The notes under the pieces: model-generated | Told to the model about the DNA's origin: nothing | The model's input: only the letters and a program-made list of their open reading frames with translations | Database searches by the model: none | Shown: positions 27,106-34,577 of the stretch, in pieces | Position numbering within the stretch: the stretch's first letter is position 1 | Layout of the letters: every line of letters starts with the position of its first letter | From: Kocuria coralli | GTDB taxonomy: Bacteria; Actinomycetota; Actinomycetes; Actinomycetales; Micrococcaceae | Length of the DNA stretch: 64,000 bases | Assembly (NCBI RefSeq): GCF_008831305.1 | Contig: NZ_ML708624.1 | Coordinates: forward strand, 1 to 64,000 | Direction: 5' to 3' | Position numbers and translations under genes: made by a program

Positions 27106-29174
27106 GGGCGCTCCGTACTGGTCGGGTGCTGGGTGCCGGTCTGCGCCACATTCTCGCCCGAGTGCCCCTGATCCTGCGACTCGGCCTGCTGCGAGACGGG
27201 ATGCTGCGAGCCGGCAGGCGGCGAGTCCACGTGCGAGGAGTCCACCTGCCAGGGCACGGAGGCGATCATCACCCCGGGCTCCAGGCGGAGGCGGTTGGCC
27301 AGGGCGCGCGCGGACTGGTTGTGCAGGGCCTGCTCCCACCGGCTGCTCACCACGTACTCGGGGAGGTAGACCACGAACAGGTCCCGCGGCGAGCGGCGGC
27401 GTATCCGGCGTAGGTGGTCGATCACGGGCTGGACCGAGTCGCGGTAGGGGGCGTCGAGCACGGTGATGGGAACGGGGATCTCCAGCCGCTCCCAGTCCTG
27501 CAGGATCCGGTCCGTGGCGGTCTGCGAGACATCGACGACGAGCGCCTCCAGGGTGGACGGGCGGGAGGCCCGCGCGTAGGCCAGCGCCCGCATCACGGGC
27601 TTGCGCACCGAGGCGACGATGATCATGGCGTGCACCCTCGACGGGAGGGCGCGGACGGGCGACCCGGCCACCAGCCTCAGCTCGCGGTCCACGGAGTCGT
27701 AGTGGCGGCGGATGGCCAGCATCAGACCGCCGAGGACCGACATGGCGAGCAGGGTGATCCAGGCACCCTGCGCGAACTTGGTCACCAGGACGATCACCAG
27801 CACGGTGGCGCACAGGACGAGCGCGACGTGGGCCAGCACGACGGGCCCGATCATCCGGCGGCGCTGCTCCGGGGCGTGCACATGCCGTCGCTGACGCCGC
27901 CAGTGACGCACCATGCCGGCCTGGGTCACGGTGAAGGAGGCGAAGACCCCCACGACGTAGAGCTGCACCAGGTCGTTGACGCTGGCGCGGAAGACCAGGG
28001 TCAGGATCGCGGCGGCCACCAGCAGGGCGATGACGCCGTTGGTGAATGCGAACCGGTCGCCGCGTGACTTGAGCTGGCGGGGCAGGAACGAGTCCCGGGC
28101 CAGCCTGGAGCCCAGGGAGGGGAAGCCGGAGAACGCGGTGGAGGCGGCGAAGACGAGCACCATGACCGTGGCCAGGATCACGACGTAGAAGAGGGGCGTC
28201 TCCAGACCGAAGACCGCGCGGGCCAGTTGACCCAGCAGCGGATTCTGGTAGAAGTCCTCCGCCGGGGCCTGGCCGTCGATCCGCAGCTGGGCCACCGGGT
28301 CCAGGACCACCACGGCTCCGGTGCGCCCCACCAGGTACATGGTGCCCAGCAGCAGCACGCAGGAGATCGCTCCCATGATGGTGAGAATGGTCGAGGCGTT
28401 CTGCGCGCGCGGCTTCCTGAGATAGGCCACCGCGCCCGTCACCGATTCCACACCGGTCACGGAGACGGCTCCCGAGGAGAACGCCCGGAGGATGAGCATG
28501 ATCACGGCCAGGGTGGTCCATGCGGTGTCCCCGGAGCCCGCGGGCAGCACCTCCCACGATGCCGACGGCACCGGCGCCAAGGTCCCGGTGGCGGATTTGA
28601 CCAGCCCCGTCCCGATCAGCGCGAGCATCACGACGACGAACAGGTAGGTCGGCACCACCGCGGCGCGGCCCATGAAACGGATACCGCGCAGGTTCAGCAG
28701 CCCGGCGATCAGGATGCCGACCAGGGCCACCTCGATGCGGTGGTCGACCAGGCGGGGGAACGCCGCCGCCAGGTACTGGGCGGCGGCCGAGGTGGAGACC
28801 GCCACCACCAGGATGAAATCCACCATCAGGGCGGCACCGACCGCCACCCCGGCGCGGCGGCCGAGGTTCTTGGAGGCGATCTCGTAATCCCCGCCGCCCG
28901 AGGGATAGACGCGCAGGTTCTGCCGGTAGGCCGCGACCACCACCGCAGTGACCAGGACGACCGCAAGACCGACCCATGGGGAGATCGTCACCGCCGCCAC
29001 GCCCGCCAGAGCCAGCGTCAGCACGATCTCGTCCGGGGCATAGGCCACGGAGGACAGCGCATCGGCCGAGAAGACGGGCAGCCCCGTGCGCTTGGGCAGG
29101 GCCGTCTCCGCGAACCGCTCGTTGTGCAGCGGCCGGCCCACCAGGGTCGCGCGTACCGCTCGGAAGATGCTCAC
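27102..29174 (-). CDS. KimA-like APC-superfamily permease (probable K+/H+ symporter)
   Basis: A 690-residue membrane protein with about 12 transmembrane helices (residues 50-480) and a cytoplasmic C-terminal domain of about 130 residues, then a Gln/Ser/His-rich disordered tail. LPVFSADALSSVAYAPDEI in the first helix and YPSGGGDYEIASKNLG are hallmarks of the YdaO/KimA branch of APC transporters. B. subtilis KimA imports K+ with H+ and is inhibited by c-di-AMP. Its divergent neighbours ceoB and ceoC encode K+ gating proteins, which supports the potassium role here; this is inference. It overlaps the RNA methyltransferase gene by 4 bases. Confidence 0.85.
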   Translation of the reverse strand: MSIFRAVRATLVGRPLHNERFAETALPKRTGLPVFSADALSSVAYAPDEIVLTLALAGVAAVTISPWVGLAVVLVTAVVVAAYRQNLRVYPSGGGDYEIASKNLGRRAGVAVGAALMVDFILVVAVSTSAAAQYLAAAFPRLVDHRIEVALVGILIAGLLNLRGIRFMGRAAVVPTYLFVVVMLALIGTGLVKSATGTLAPVPSASWEVLPAGSGDTAWTTLAVIMLILRAFSSGAVSVTGVESVTGAVAYLRKPRAQNASTILTIMGAISCVLLLGTMYLVGRTGAVVVLDPVAQLRIDGQAPAEDFYQNPLLGQLARAVFGLETPLFYVVILATVMVLVFAASTAFSGFPSLGSRLARDSFLPRQLKSRGDRFAFTNGVIALLVAAAILTLVFRASVNDLVQLYVVGVFASFTVTQAGMVRHWRRQRRHVHAPEQRRRMIGPVVLAHVALVLCATVLVIVLVTKFAQGAWITLLAMSVLGGLMLAIRRHYDSVDRELRLVAGSPVRALPSRVHAMIIVASVRKPVMRALAYARASRPSTLEALVVDVSQTATDRILQDWERLEIPVPITVLDAPYRDSVQPVIDHLRRIRRRSPRDLFVVYLPEYVVSSRWEQALHNQSARALANRLRLEPGVMIASVPWQVDSSHVDSPPAGSQHPVSQQAESQDQGHSGENVAQTGTQHPTSTERP

Positions 29175-29218
29175 GCGCTCAGGCTAGTCCTGTCGGGACA
29201 CGTTACGTGCCCGGGCAC

Positions 29219-29224
29219 TACCCT
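29219..29224 (+). promoter_or_regulatory. -10 box of ceoB (leaderless start)
   Basis: TACCCT, six bases, followed by GGGCAC and then ATG 29231. The spacing puts transcription start on the start codon. It is identical in sequence to the box before DUF3000. Confidence 0.45.
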
Positions 29225-29230
29225 GGGCAC

Positions 29231-29959
29231 ATGCCGCACTTTGTGATCGTTGGTGCCGGGCGCGTGGGCGTCATGCTGGCCCATGCCCTGGAGGACGCGG
29301 GCCATTCCGTGGCCGTGATCGATCAGGACGACAGATCGCTGCGCCGTCTGCGCAGCGGGTTCCAGGGGAAGAAGGTCACGGGGCACGGCTTCGACCGGGA
29401 TGTCCTGCGGCGGGCGAGCGTGGAGACCGCCTACGCCCTGGCTGCGGTGTCCAGCGGCGACAATACGAACGTCCTGGCCGCCAGGGTGGCCCGGGAGACC
29501 TTCGGGGTCCAGCGCGTGGTGGCGCGGATCTACGACCCCGCCCGCGCCGAGTTCTACCAGCGGCTGGGCATCCCCACCGTGGCCTCCGTGCGCTGGACGG
29601 CCGATCAGGTGCTGCGGCGCATGCTCCCCGAGCAGAGCATCGCCGGGGATTGGCGCGAGGCCTCCGGGCGTCTCCAGCTGGGCGAGCTGAGCCTGGACGA
29701 CTCCTGGTCGGGCCTGCACCTGGATGCCATCGCCGAGGCCACCGGGGTCCGGATCGCGTTCCTGACCCGTTTCGGGGAGGGCATCCTGCCGGGTCCGTCG
29801 ACGAGCTACCAGAAGGGGGACGTGGTGCACGCCATGATGCGGATCGACGACGTCGACGAGGTCGCGCGCATCCTGGCCAGGCCGCCGTCGTCCCGGATCC
29901 GCGAGCTGGCCCAGTCGCTGCGGCCGGACGACGACGTCGAAGGGGGCGGTGAGGCGTGA
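29231..29959 (+). CDS. ceoB: TrkA-family potassium uptake regulatory protein CeoB
   Basis: Cytosolic NAD(H)-binding RCK protein expected to gate a K+ channel or transporter. The 242 residues contain an N-terminal RCK_N Rossmann fold (VIVGAGRVG at 5-13, AVIDQDD) and a C-terminal RCK_C domain ending around residue 215. ATG 29231 has TACCCT ending 6 bases before it and no Shine-Dalgarno, so the transcript is probably leaderless. It overlaps ceoC by 4 bases (GTGA). In actinobacteria such ceoB-ceoC pairs sit beside an APC permease as here, so the three are likely a functional set. Confidence 0.9.
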   Translation: MPHFVIVGAGRVGVMLAHALEDAGHSVAVIDQDDRSLRRLRSGFQGKKVTGHGFDRDVLRRASVETAYALAAVSSGDNTNVLAARVARETFGVQRVVARIYDPARAEFYQRLGIPTVASVRWTADQVLRRMLPEQSIAGDWREASGRLQLGELSLDDSWSGLHLDAIAEATGVRIAFLTRFGEGILPGPSTSYQKGDVVHAMMRIDDVDEVARILARPPSSRIRELAQSLRPDDDVEGGGEA

Positions 29960-30612
29960 AGGTCGCCGTGGTGGGTGCCGGCTCCGTGGGAGCCTCGATC
30001 GTGCGGGAGCTCTCCGGTCACGGTCACAAGGTCGTCGTGATCGACGAGAAGCCCGACGCCATCGGCCGGGCGGACCTGCGCAACAGTCATTGGATCGTGG
30101 GAGACGCCTGCGATCCCCATGTCCTGCGCGAGGCCCAGCTCGAGCAGGTGGACATCATGGTCGCGGCGACCGGCGACGACAAGGTCAATCTGGTGGTCTC
30201 GCTCATGGCTCGCTCGGAGTTCGGCGTGCCGCGCACCGTGGGCCGGGTCAACAACCCCAAGAACGAGTGGATGTTCGACCCCGCCTGGGGCGTCGACGTC
30301 GCCGTCTCCACGCCGCGGCTGATCACGGCCCTGGTCGAGGAGGCGGTCGAGGTCGGCGACGTCGTGCGGCTGCTCAACCTGCAGTCCGACAAGGCCACGC
30401 TGAACGCGTACACCGTGCCGCACGGCCACGGGATGATCGCCACGACGGTCGGCGAGGTCCCCTGGCCGCCCGATGCCACCCTGGTGGCCATTCTGCGCGA
30501 CGGCGCCGCCATCGCGCCCACGCGCGACGACGTCATCGAAGCCGAGGACGAGCTGTTCTTCCTGGCCACCGACGACGGGGAGGAGCACCTTCAGGAACTG
30601 CTCGCCCCCTGA
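29956..30612 (+). CDS. ceoC: TrkA-family potassium uptake regulatory protein CeoC
   Basis: Second RCK subunit: 218 residues, RCK_N with VAVVGAGSVGASIV at the N-terminus, VVVIDEKPDA at the end of strand 2 and DIMVAATGDDKVNLVVSLMAR, then an RCK_C domain with LTVVAILRDG-like LVAILRDGAAIAP. GTG 29956 overlaps the ceoB stop, so the two subunits should be made together, probably in equal amounts. Its 3' end overlaps the convergent DUF3159 gene by 22 bases. Confidence 0.9.
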   Translation: MKVAVVGAGSVGASIVRELSGHGHKVVVIDEKPDAIGRADLRNSHWIVGDACDPHVLREAQLEQVDIMVAATGDDKVNLVVSLMARSEFGVPRTVGRVNNPKNEWMFDPAWGVDVAVSTPRLITALVEEAVEVGDVVRLLNLQSDKATLNAYTVPHGHGMIATTVGEVPWPPDATLVAILRDGAAIAPTRDDVIEAEDELFFLATDDGEEHLQELLAP

Positions 30613-31340
30613 GCGGGTTCGCCCCCGGGCCGGACCGCCTGCGGACGGGAGACCATCCAGCCCAGCCACAGCACCAGGGCGTACAGGGGGACGCCCATGA
30701 CCAGGCGCGCGATGCCCAGGGCGGCGACCTCGTCCGCGAAGTACAGCGGTACCTGCACCACCAGCCGCGCGGCGAACATGAGCACCACGAACAGGGTGGC
30801 CAGGCGGTAGGCCTTCATCCGGACGGGAACCGCCCGCCAGCGGGTGGCCTCCCCGCGGATGTAGCCGAAGATCAGGCCGAGGACGGGCCAGCGCACCACG
30901 ATCGACAGCAGCAGGGCCGCGCCGTAGACGGCGTTGATGTAGAAACCGGGGAGGTAGTAGTCCCGGGCCTGACCCGAGACGTTGGCGAATAGCGCGCAGA
31001 TCCCCACGCCCACCAGCCCCGACACGGCCTGGACCAGGGTCTGCCGCTGGATGAGGCGGATCACGGTGAACACGCCCGCCACGGCCAGGGCGCTGATCAG
31101 GGCCGGTCCGAGGCTGCCCGCCAGGACCAGCACGGCCAGGAACAGCGCGCCCGGCAGGACGGCCTCGACCAGGCCCCTCCAGCCTCCGATGGCATGCATC
31201 ACGTCGAGCTGCCCGCTCGCATCGCGCCGCATGCCCGAACGCTGGGCGTACGTGCTCAGGGCGGCCTCCACGGAGGGGCCGTCCTGGGACTGGGACGTAC
31301 CCGGCTTCGGCTGGGACCCGTCCGGGGTGGGCTCGGTCAT
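30591..31340 (-). CDS. DUF3159 integral membrane protein
   Basis: A 249-residue actinobacterial membrane protein of unknown function with about six transmembrane helices (residues 60-235) after a polar N-terminus of about 30. Conserved family features are the segment IGGWRGLVEAVLPGALF and FGYIRGEATRWR. It is third in a coupled group: DUF3710 - OB-fold protein - DUF3159, each overlapping by 4 bases. The conserved order next to ceoBC and dut suggests a shared cell function that is not yet defined. Confidence 0.85.
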   Translation of the reverse strand: MTEPTPDGSQPKPGTSQSQDGPSVEAALSTYAQRSGMRRDASGQLDVMHAIGGWRGLVEAVLPGALFLAVLVLAGSLGPALISALAVAGVFTVIRLIQRQTLVQAVSGLVGVGICALFANVSGQARDYYLPGFYINAVYGAALLLSIVVRWPVLGLIFGYIRGEATRWRAVPVRMKAYRLATLFVVLMFAARLVVQVPLYFADEVAALGIARLVMGVPLYALVLWLGWMVSRPQAVRPGGEPAQGASSS

Positions 31341-31732
31341 CGCTGCACCTTCTTGGCCACGATCTCGTAGCGGGGGTTGAAAATGGTGGGCTCGGATCTG
31401 CGGTCGCACAGCAGCCCGACGCACTCCAGCGCCACGCCGACGGTCACTCCGGGCACCGCACGCTGGCCCTGCCACACGAGCCGGACCTGTTTCCTCTCGG
31501 CGCGCGGCCTTGCGGGGTCGTGCGCGATGACCAGGGCGGAGAACTCGGCGCGATCGTGGACCGGCGCGATCCTGACCTCGGTCACCACTCCCGTGACACG
31601 GACCCTGCGCCGCCCCGCGCCCGGTTCCGCGTCGGCCTCCGGGCAGCACAGGTTCGCCGGCTCCGCCGAGGGCGAGGGGCCGGTTCCCACCAAGGTGACG
31701 GGGGCGGTCACGGGAGGCGGTTCCCCGGTCAT
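31337..31732 (-). CDS. Small OB-fold nucleic-acid-binding-like protein
   Basis: A 131-residue protein. After a Pro/Ala-rich N-terminus the core RRVRVTGVVTEVRIAPV...FSALVIAHD, KQVRLVWQGQ and PGVTVGVALECVGLLCDR, then TIFNPRYEIV, reads as a five-strand OB fold of the kind found in RecG-wedge/tRNA-anticodon domains. Actinobacteria carry such a gene between DUF3710 and DUF3159. Binding of single-stranded nucleic acid is suggested by fold only. Overlaps of 4 bases on both sides indicate coupled translation. Confidence 0.75.
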   Translation of the reverse strand: MTGEPPPVTAPVTLVGTGPSPSAEPANLCCPEADAEPGAGRRRVRVTGVVTEVRIAPVHDRAEFSALVIAHDPARPRAERKQVRLVWQGQRAVPGVTVGVALECVGLLCDRRSEPTIFNPRYEIVAKKVQR

Positions 31733-32580
31733 CGGATCTCCGTCACTTCGGGACCGCGTTCAGGCGGTTGCAGGCCGCCCCGCTCACCGCTGGTGCGCTC
31801 CTGCGCTCCCTCGCCGGCTCCCGGCGCGGCCGGTCGAGCCGGCTTCTGGCCCGCGGTCTCCGCGTGACCGGGTGCCTTGGCGGCCCCGCCCTGCGGACGC
31901 AAGGCGGCACGCCGGACGGTCTTGCCGGCGGGGGCTCGCTGGGCTCCTTCCGGCACGTTCAGGGGCAGCAGATCCCGCGGGGGCATGGGGTCGCTGCCGC
32001 GCACCACCACCACGCTGCGGATGATCGCATCGAATTTCGCCGAGGCCTCGGGGTCGATCGCGGCCGCCCCGGAGATCACGGTCCGCAGGAACCACCGCGG
32101 ACCGTCGATCCCGACGAAACGGGCCGGACGGTAGCCGTTGGTGCCGTCGGAGGTCTTGGCCGCGAAGCGCGCCCGGAGCTCCGTGCCGAAAGTGCCCTCC
32201 ACGAATTCCGGGGCCCCGTTGTTGCGCTTGAGGGAGTCCTTGAGATCATTGCGGATCTCCTCCCACAGCCCGGTGGTCCGCGGCGCGGCGAATGCCTGGA
32301 TCTGCGCCATGGAGCCGCCCATGTCCAGGCTCACCGCGCGGGGCCGCTTGGACTTCTCGTCGACCTCGAGGCGCACTCCCACTCCGTCCTGGGGTTTGAT
32401 CAGGATGGCGCCCAGGTCCAGGTACCCGTCCCGGGACTCGATCTCGGAGACGTCGAAGGGGCCCTCGGCGCGGGGATCGTCCGTCTCCGGGGCCTCCGCG
32501 CCTGCCTCTGCTCCTGCGCCCGTCCCTGCGGGCGCACCCGAGGGTGCCTCCTCGGTCTGCTTCTTCTTACGTCCGAACAC
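31729..32580 (-). CDS. DUF3710 domain-containing protein
   Basis: A 283-residue actinobacterial protein of unknown function. The conserved domain covers about residues 40-205 (DGYLDLGAILIKP, VEGTFGTEL, RPARFVGIDGPRWFLRTVISG). The N-terminal 40 residues begin FGRKKK and are then Ala/Gly/Glu-rich; the C-terminus is Pro/Ala/Glu-rich. GTG 32580 is chosen because AAGGA precedes it by 6 bases. First gene of the DUF3710/OB/DUF3159 unit, 86 bases after dut. No catalytic motif is recognised. Confidence 0.85.
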   Translation of the reverse strand: MFGRKKKQTEEAPSGAPAGTGAGAEAGAEAPETDDPRAEGPFDVSEIESRDGYLDLGAILIKPQDGVGVRLEVDEKSKRPRAVSLDMGGSMAQIQAFAAPRTTGLWEEIRNDLKDSLKRNNGAPEFVEGTFGTELRARFAAKTSDGTNGYRPARFVGIDGPRWFLRTVISGAAAIDPEASAKFDAIIRSVVVVRGSDPMPPRDLLPLNVPEGAQRAPAGKTVRRAALRPQGGAAKAPGHAETAGQKPARPAAPGAGEGAQERTSGERGGLQPPERGPEVTEIR

Positions 32581-32666
32581 TGTCTTTCCTTCTGCAGTCG
32601 GTCTCTGGGTGCCCACGCGAGCCGGACCTGTCCGGCCGGGCCCCGGGGCAGCACGTCGGGAAGCCG

Positions 32667-33155
32667 TCAGTCCCGTCCGGAGGAGCCGAACCCCTGCCGG
32701 CCGCGTTCGGTCTCGTCGAGCTGGTCCACCTCGACGACGTCGACGACGGCCACCCGCTGCAGCACCAGCTGAGCGATGCGATCGCCTCGCGAGATCTCGA
32801 AGGCTTCCGTGAGATCAGTATTGAGCAGGGTGACCTTGATTTCACCCCTGTAGCCGGAATCCACCGTCCCCGGTGCATTGACGACGGTGATCCCGTGCTT
32901 GGCCGCCAGCCCCGACCTCGGGTTGACGAACCCGGCCCATCCCGCCGGCACCGCGATCGCTATGCCGGTGGGGATCAGGGCGCGCTGCCCGGGTTGCAGG
33001 ACGACGTCGGTCCTCGCCCTCAGGTCCATGCCTGCGTCACCGGGGCGGGCATGAGCCGGCAGGGGGAGGTGCGGGTCCAGGCGCTGGATCTTCAGGTCCA
33101 GGCGCTCCGCGCCGTCGGCGGGTGCTGTGCGGGTATCGGGGCGGTCGTCAAACAC
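32667..33155 (-). CDS. dut: dUTP diphosphatase (trimeric dUTPase)
   Basis: Hydrolyses dUTP to dUMP, keeping uracil out of DNA and feeding dTMP synthesis. The 162 residues show the five motifs: GDAGMDLRA, NPRSGLAAKHG, NAPGTVDSGYRGEI (catalytic Asp), RGDRIAQLVLQ and the flexible C-terminal RQGFGSSGR, which closes over the active site. The start is GTG 33155. It is divergent from the DUF3093 gene and upstream of DUF3710 in the conserved order. Confidence 0.96.
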   Translation of the reverse strand: MFDDRPDTRTAPADGAERLDLKIQRLDPHLPLPAHARPGDAGMDLRARTDVVLQPGQRALIPTGIAIAVPAGWAGFVNPRSGLAAKHGITVVNAPGTVDSGYRGEIKVTLLNTDLTEAFEISRGDRIAQLVLQRVAVVDVVEVDQLDETERGRQGFGSSGRD

Positions 33156-33260
33156 AGTGCCCCACTCTAGCCGCCCCGGGTCGCCCGCCCCGAGCCACCG
33201 GTGCGTTGCACCCGGACCGCCCCGGTTCGCGGGCTACGGGCTCCGTGCGAAGATGGGCCC

Positions 33261-33809
33261 ATGAACGAACACGGCACCAACGGTTCTCAGAGCCTGCACC
33301 CGGGACCGGACGACGCCGGCGATCCCGGCTCCCCCGCTTTCCCGGAGGCCGAGGAGTACGGCAACCGCGTCCTGTACCGGGAACGCCTCAACCCCGCCTG
33401 GTGGATGTGGCTGCTGTATGCAGGCTTCGGGCTGTCGGTGCTCCTGGCGCTGTCCCCGATCTCGCTCTGGCTGGGCGCGCTGGGACTCGTGCTGGCGATC
33501 GGGATCACGGCCACGGTGGCCTACGCGCGCGCCGCGCAGATCGTCGTCACCGAAGAGGAGCTGCAGGTCGGCCGGGCACGGATCGAGCGCCGTTTCGTGG
33601 GCGAGGTGGAGCCCTTCACGGAGGCCGGTGAGATCCGCCGGGTGCGCGGGCCGGAGCTGGATGCCCGCGCCTTCATGAGCTTCAGCGCCTCCGTGGGGCC
33701 GATCTGCCGGATCGAGATCACCGACCCGGTCGACCCCACCCCCTACTGGCTGACCTCGACCCGGCGGCCGCAGCAGCTCGCCGACGTCCTCACCGGGGCG
33801 TCGTCGTAG
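33261..33809 (+). CDS. DUF3093 domain-containing membrane protein
   Basis: A 182-residue protein with two close transmembrane helices (about 50-90: WMWLLYAGFGLSVLLALSPISLWLGALGLVL) between a polar N-terminus and a C-terminal PH-like beta domain (QIVVTEEELQVGRARIERRFVGEV...CRIEITDPVDPTPYWLTSTRRP). The closing TPYWLxSTRRP is diagnostic for DUF3093. Function unknown. It stands divergent from dut, another widespread arrangement in Actinobacteria. ATG 33261 lacks a clear Shine-Dalgarno; GAAGAT lies 6 bases before it, so a leaderless transcript is possible. Confidence 0.85.
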   Translation: MNEHGTNGSQSLHPGPDDAGDPGSPAFPEAEEYGNRVLYRERLNPAWWMWLLYAGFGLSVLLALSPISLWLGALGLVLAIGITATVAYARAAQIVVTEEELQVGRARIERRFVGEVEPFTEAGEIRRVRGPELDARAFMSFSASVGPICRIEITDPVDPTPYWLTSTRRPQQLADVLTGASS

Positions 33810-33829
33810 ATCACCCGCGGCATGAGGCC

Positions 33830-33883
33830 GAGATGCGAGTCGGGCCGCCCATCAGTACTGATGGGCGGCCCGACTCGCATCTC
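33830..33883. terminator. 54-base perfect palindrome between DUF3093 and DUF4193
   Basis: 27 bases per arm with no spacer (centre CAGTACTG). It lies 21 bases after the DUF3093 stop and 15 bases before the DUF4193 stop, as a shared terminator for two convergent genes. Confidence 0.8.
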
Positions 33884-33897
33884 ACTCCCCGGATCGA

Positions 33898-34197
33898 TCA
33901 GCCTGCGCATTCCACGCAGATCTTGAGCCCGTTGCGCTCCTCTGCGATCTGCGAGCGGTGGCGGACCAGGAAGCAGGAACCACAGGTGAACTCGTCCTCC
34001 TGGGCGGGCAGCACGACGACGGACAGCTCCTCGTGGGAGAGGTCCGCACCCGGCAGCTCGAAGCTCTCGGCGGCCACCGCCTCGTCCTCGTCGACGCTGG
34101 AGGACTGCTGTCCTCCGCGTCGCGACTTCAGCTCCTCAATGGAGTCCTCTTTGAGCTCCTCGTCCTGCTTGCGCGGTGCGTCGTAGTCTGTGGCCAT
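33898..34197 (-). CDS. DUF4193 family protein
   Basis: A 99-residue acidic protein of unknown function found throughout Actinobacteria. MATDYDAPRK at the start, an acidic middle, then EFTCGSCFLVRHRSQIAEERNGLKICVECAG at the end; the CxxC...CxxC pairs form a predicted zinc ribbon. Such small, abundant Zn-ribbon proteins often contact RNA polymerase or ribosomes, but nothing here shows that. It is usually encoded next to dut and sepH, as here. An ATG 15 bases upstream is an alternative start. Confidence 0.85.
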   Translation of the reverse strand: MATDYDAPRKQDEELKEDSIEELKSRRGGQQSSSVDEDEAVAAESFELPGADLSHEELSVVVLPAQEDEFTCGSCFLVRHRSQIAEERNGLKICVECAG

Positions 34198-34577
34198 CTC
34201 GTTCCCATCCATGCGAAGAACTGTGCTGATCGGGGTCGCGAACCGGGCGCCCGAAACGGGGGGTCTCGGGGGCGCCAGCGCCCCTGTGTCGGAAGGATTG
34301 TTCACCATGGGGACCCAAAAATCCAACCTCGTACGCTCACAACGGAACCAGTTTCCAGGAATGTGCTGCAATTCACTGCTAAGCGTGCTGATACCCGGTG
34401 ACCCGGGCGGAAATGTGTCAGCGTACGGATCACCATTAGACTGCTGAACCGAGAGTGAGTGCCACTTCCCGCGACCAGTCGCGACCCGCCCTGACATCCC
34501 GTGTCACCGTCGAGGGCCGGACAGCGGTTTCGCCCGCACTCTAGAACACGTAGACCCGTAGCGGAGGCTGGAGAAGC
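34198..34577. other. 380-base divergent promoter region between DUF4193 and sepH
   Basis: No gene seen. The stretch is clearly more AT-rich (34310-34445) than its surroundings. Promoter-like items are TTAGACT with an upstream GTGTCA at 34417-34442 on the plus strand and GGAACCAGTTTCC at about 34345-34357, a near-palindrome. The last 80 bases before sepH (TCTAGAACACGTAGACC) probably hold its start point; GGAGAAG precedes its ATG. Confidence 0.45.

Noticed and set aside
25585-28977. A single open frame of about 1130 codons on the minus strand
   Set aside because: Only its C-terminal ~506 codons resemble a protein family. The rest lies out of frame within the permease gene and is Arg/Gly/Pro-rich translation of high-GC DNA.
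34345-34357. A SigR/SigH-type (GGAAT-N18-GTT) promoter between DUF4193 and sepH
   Set aside because: GGAA is present but I could not place a GTT at the required spacing.
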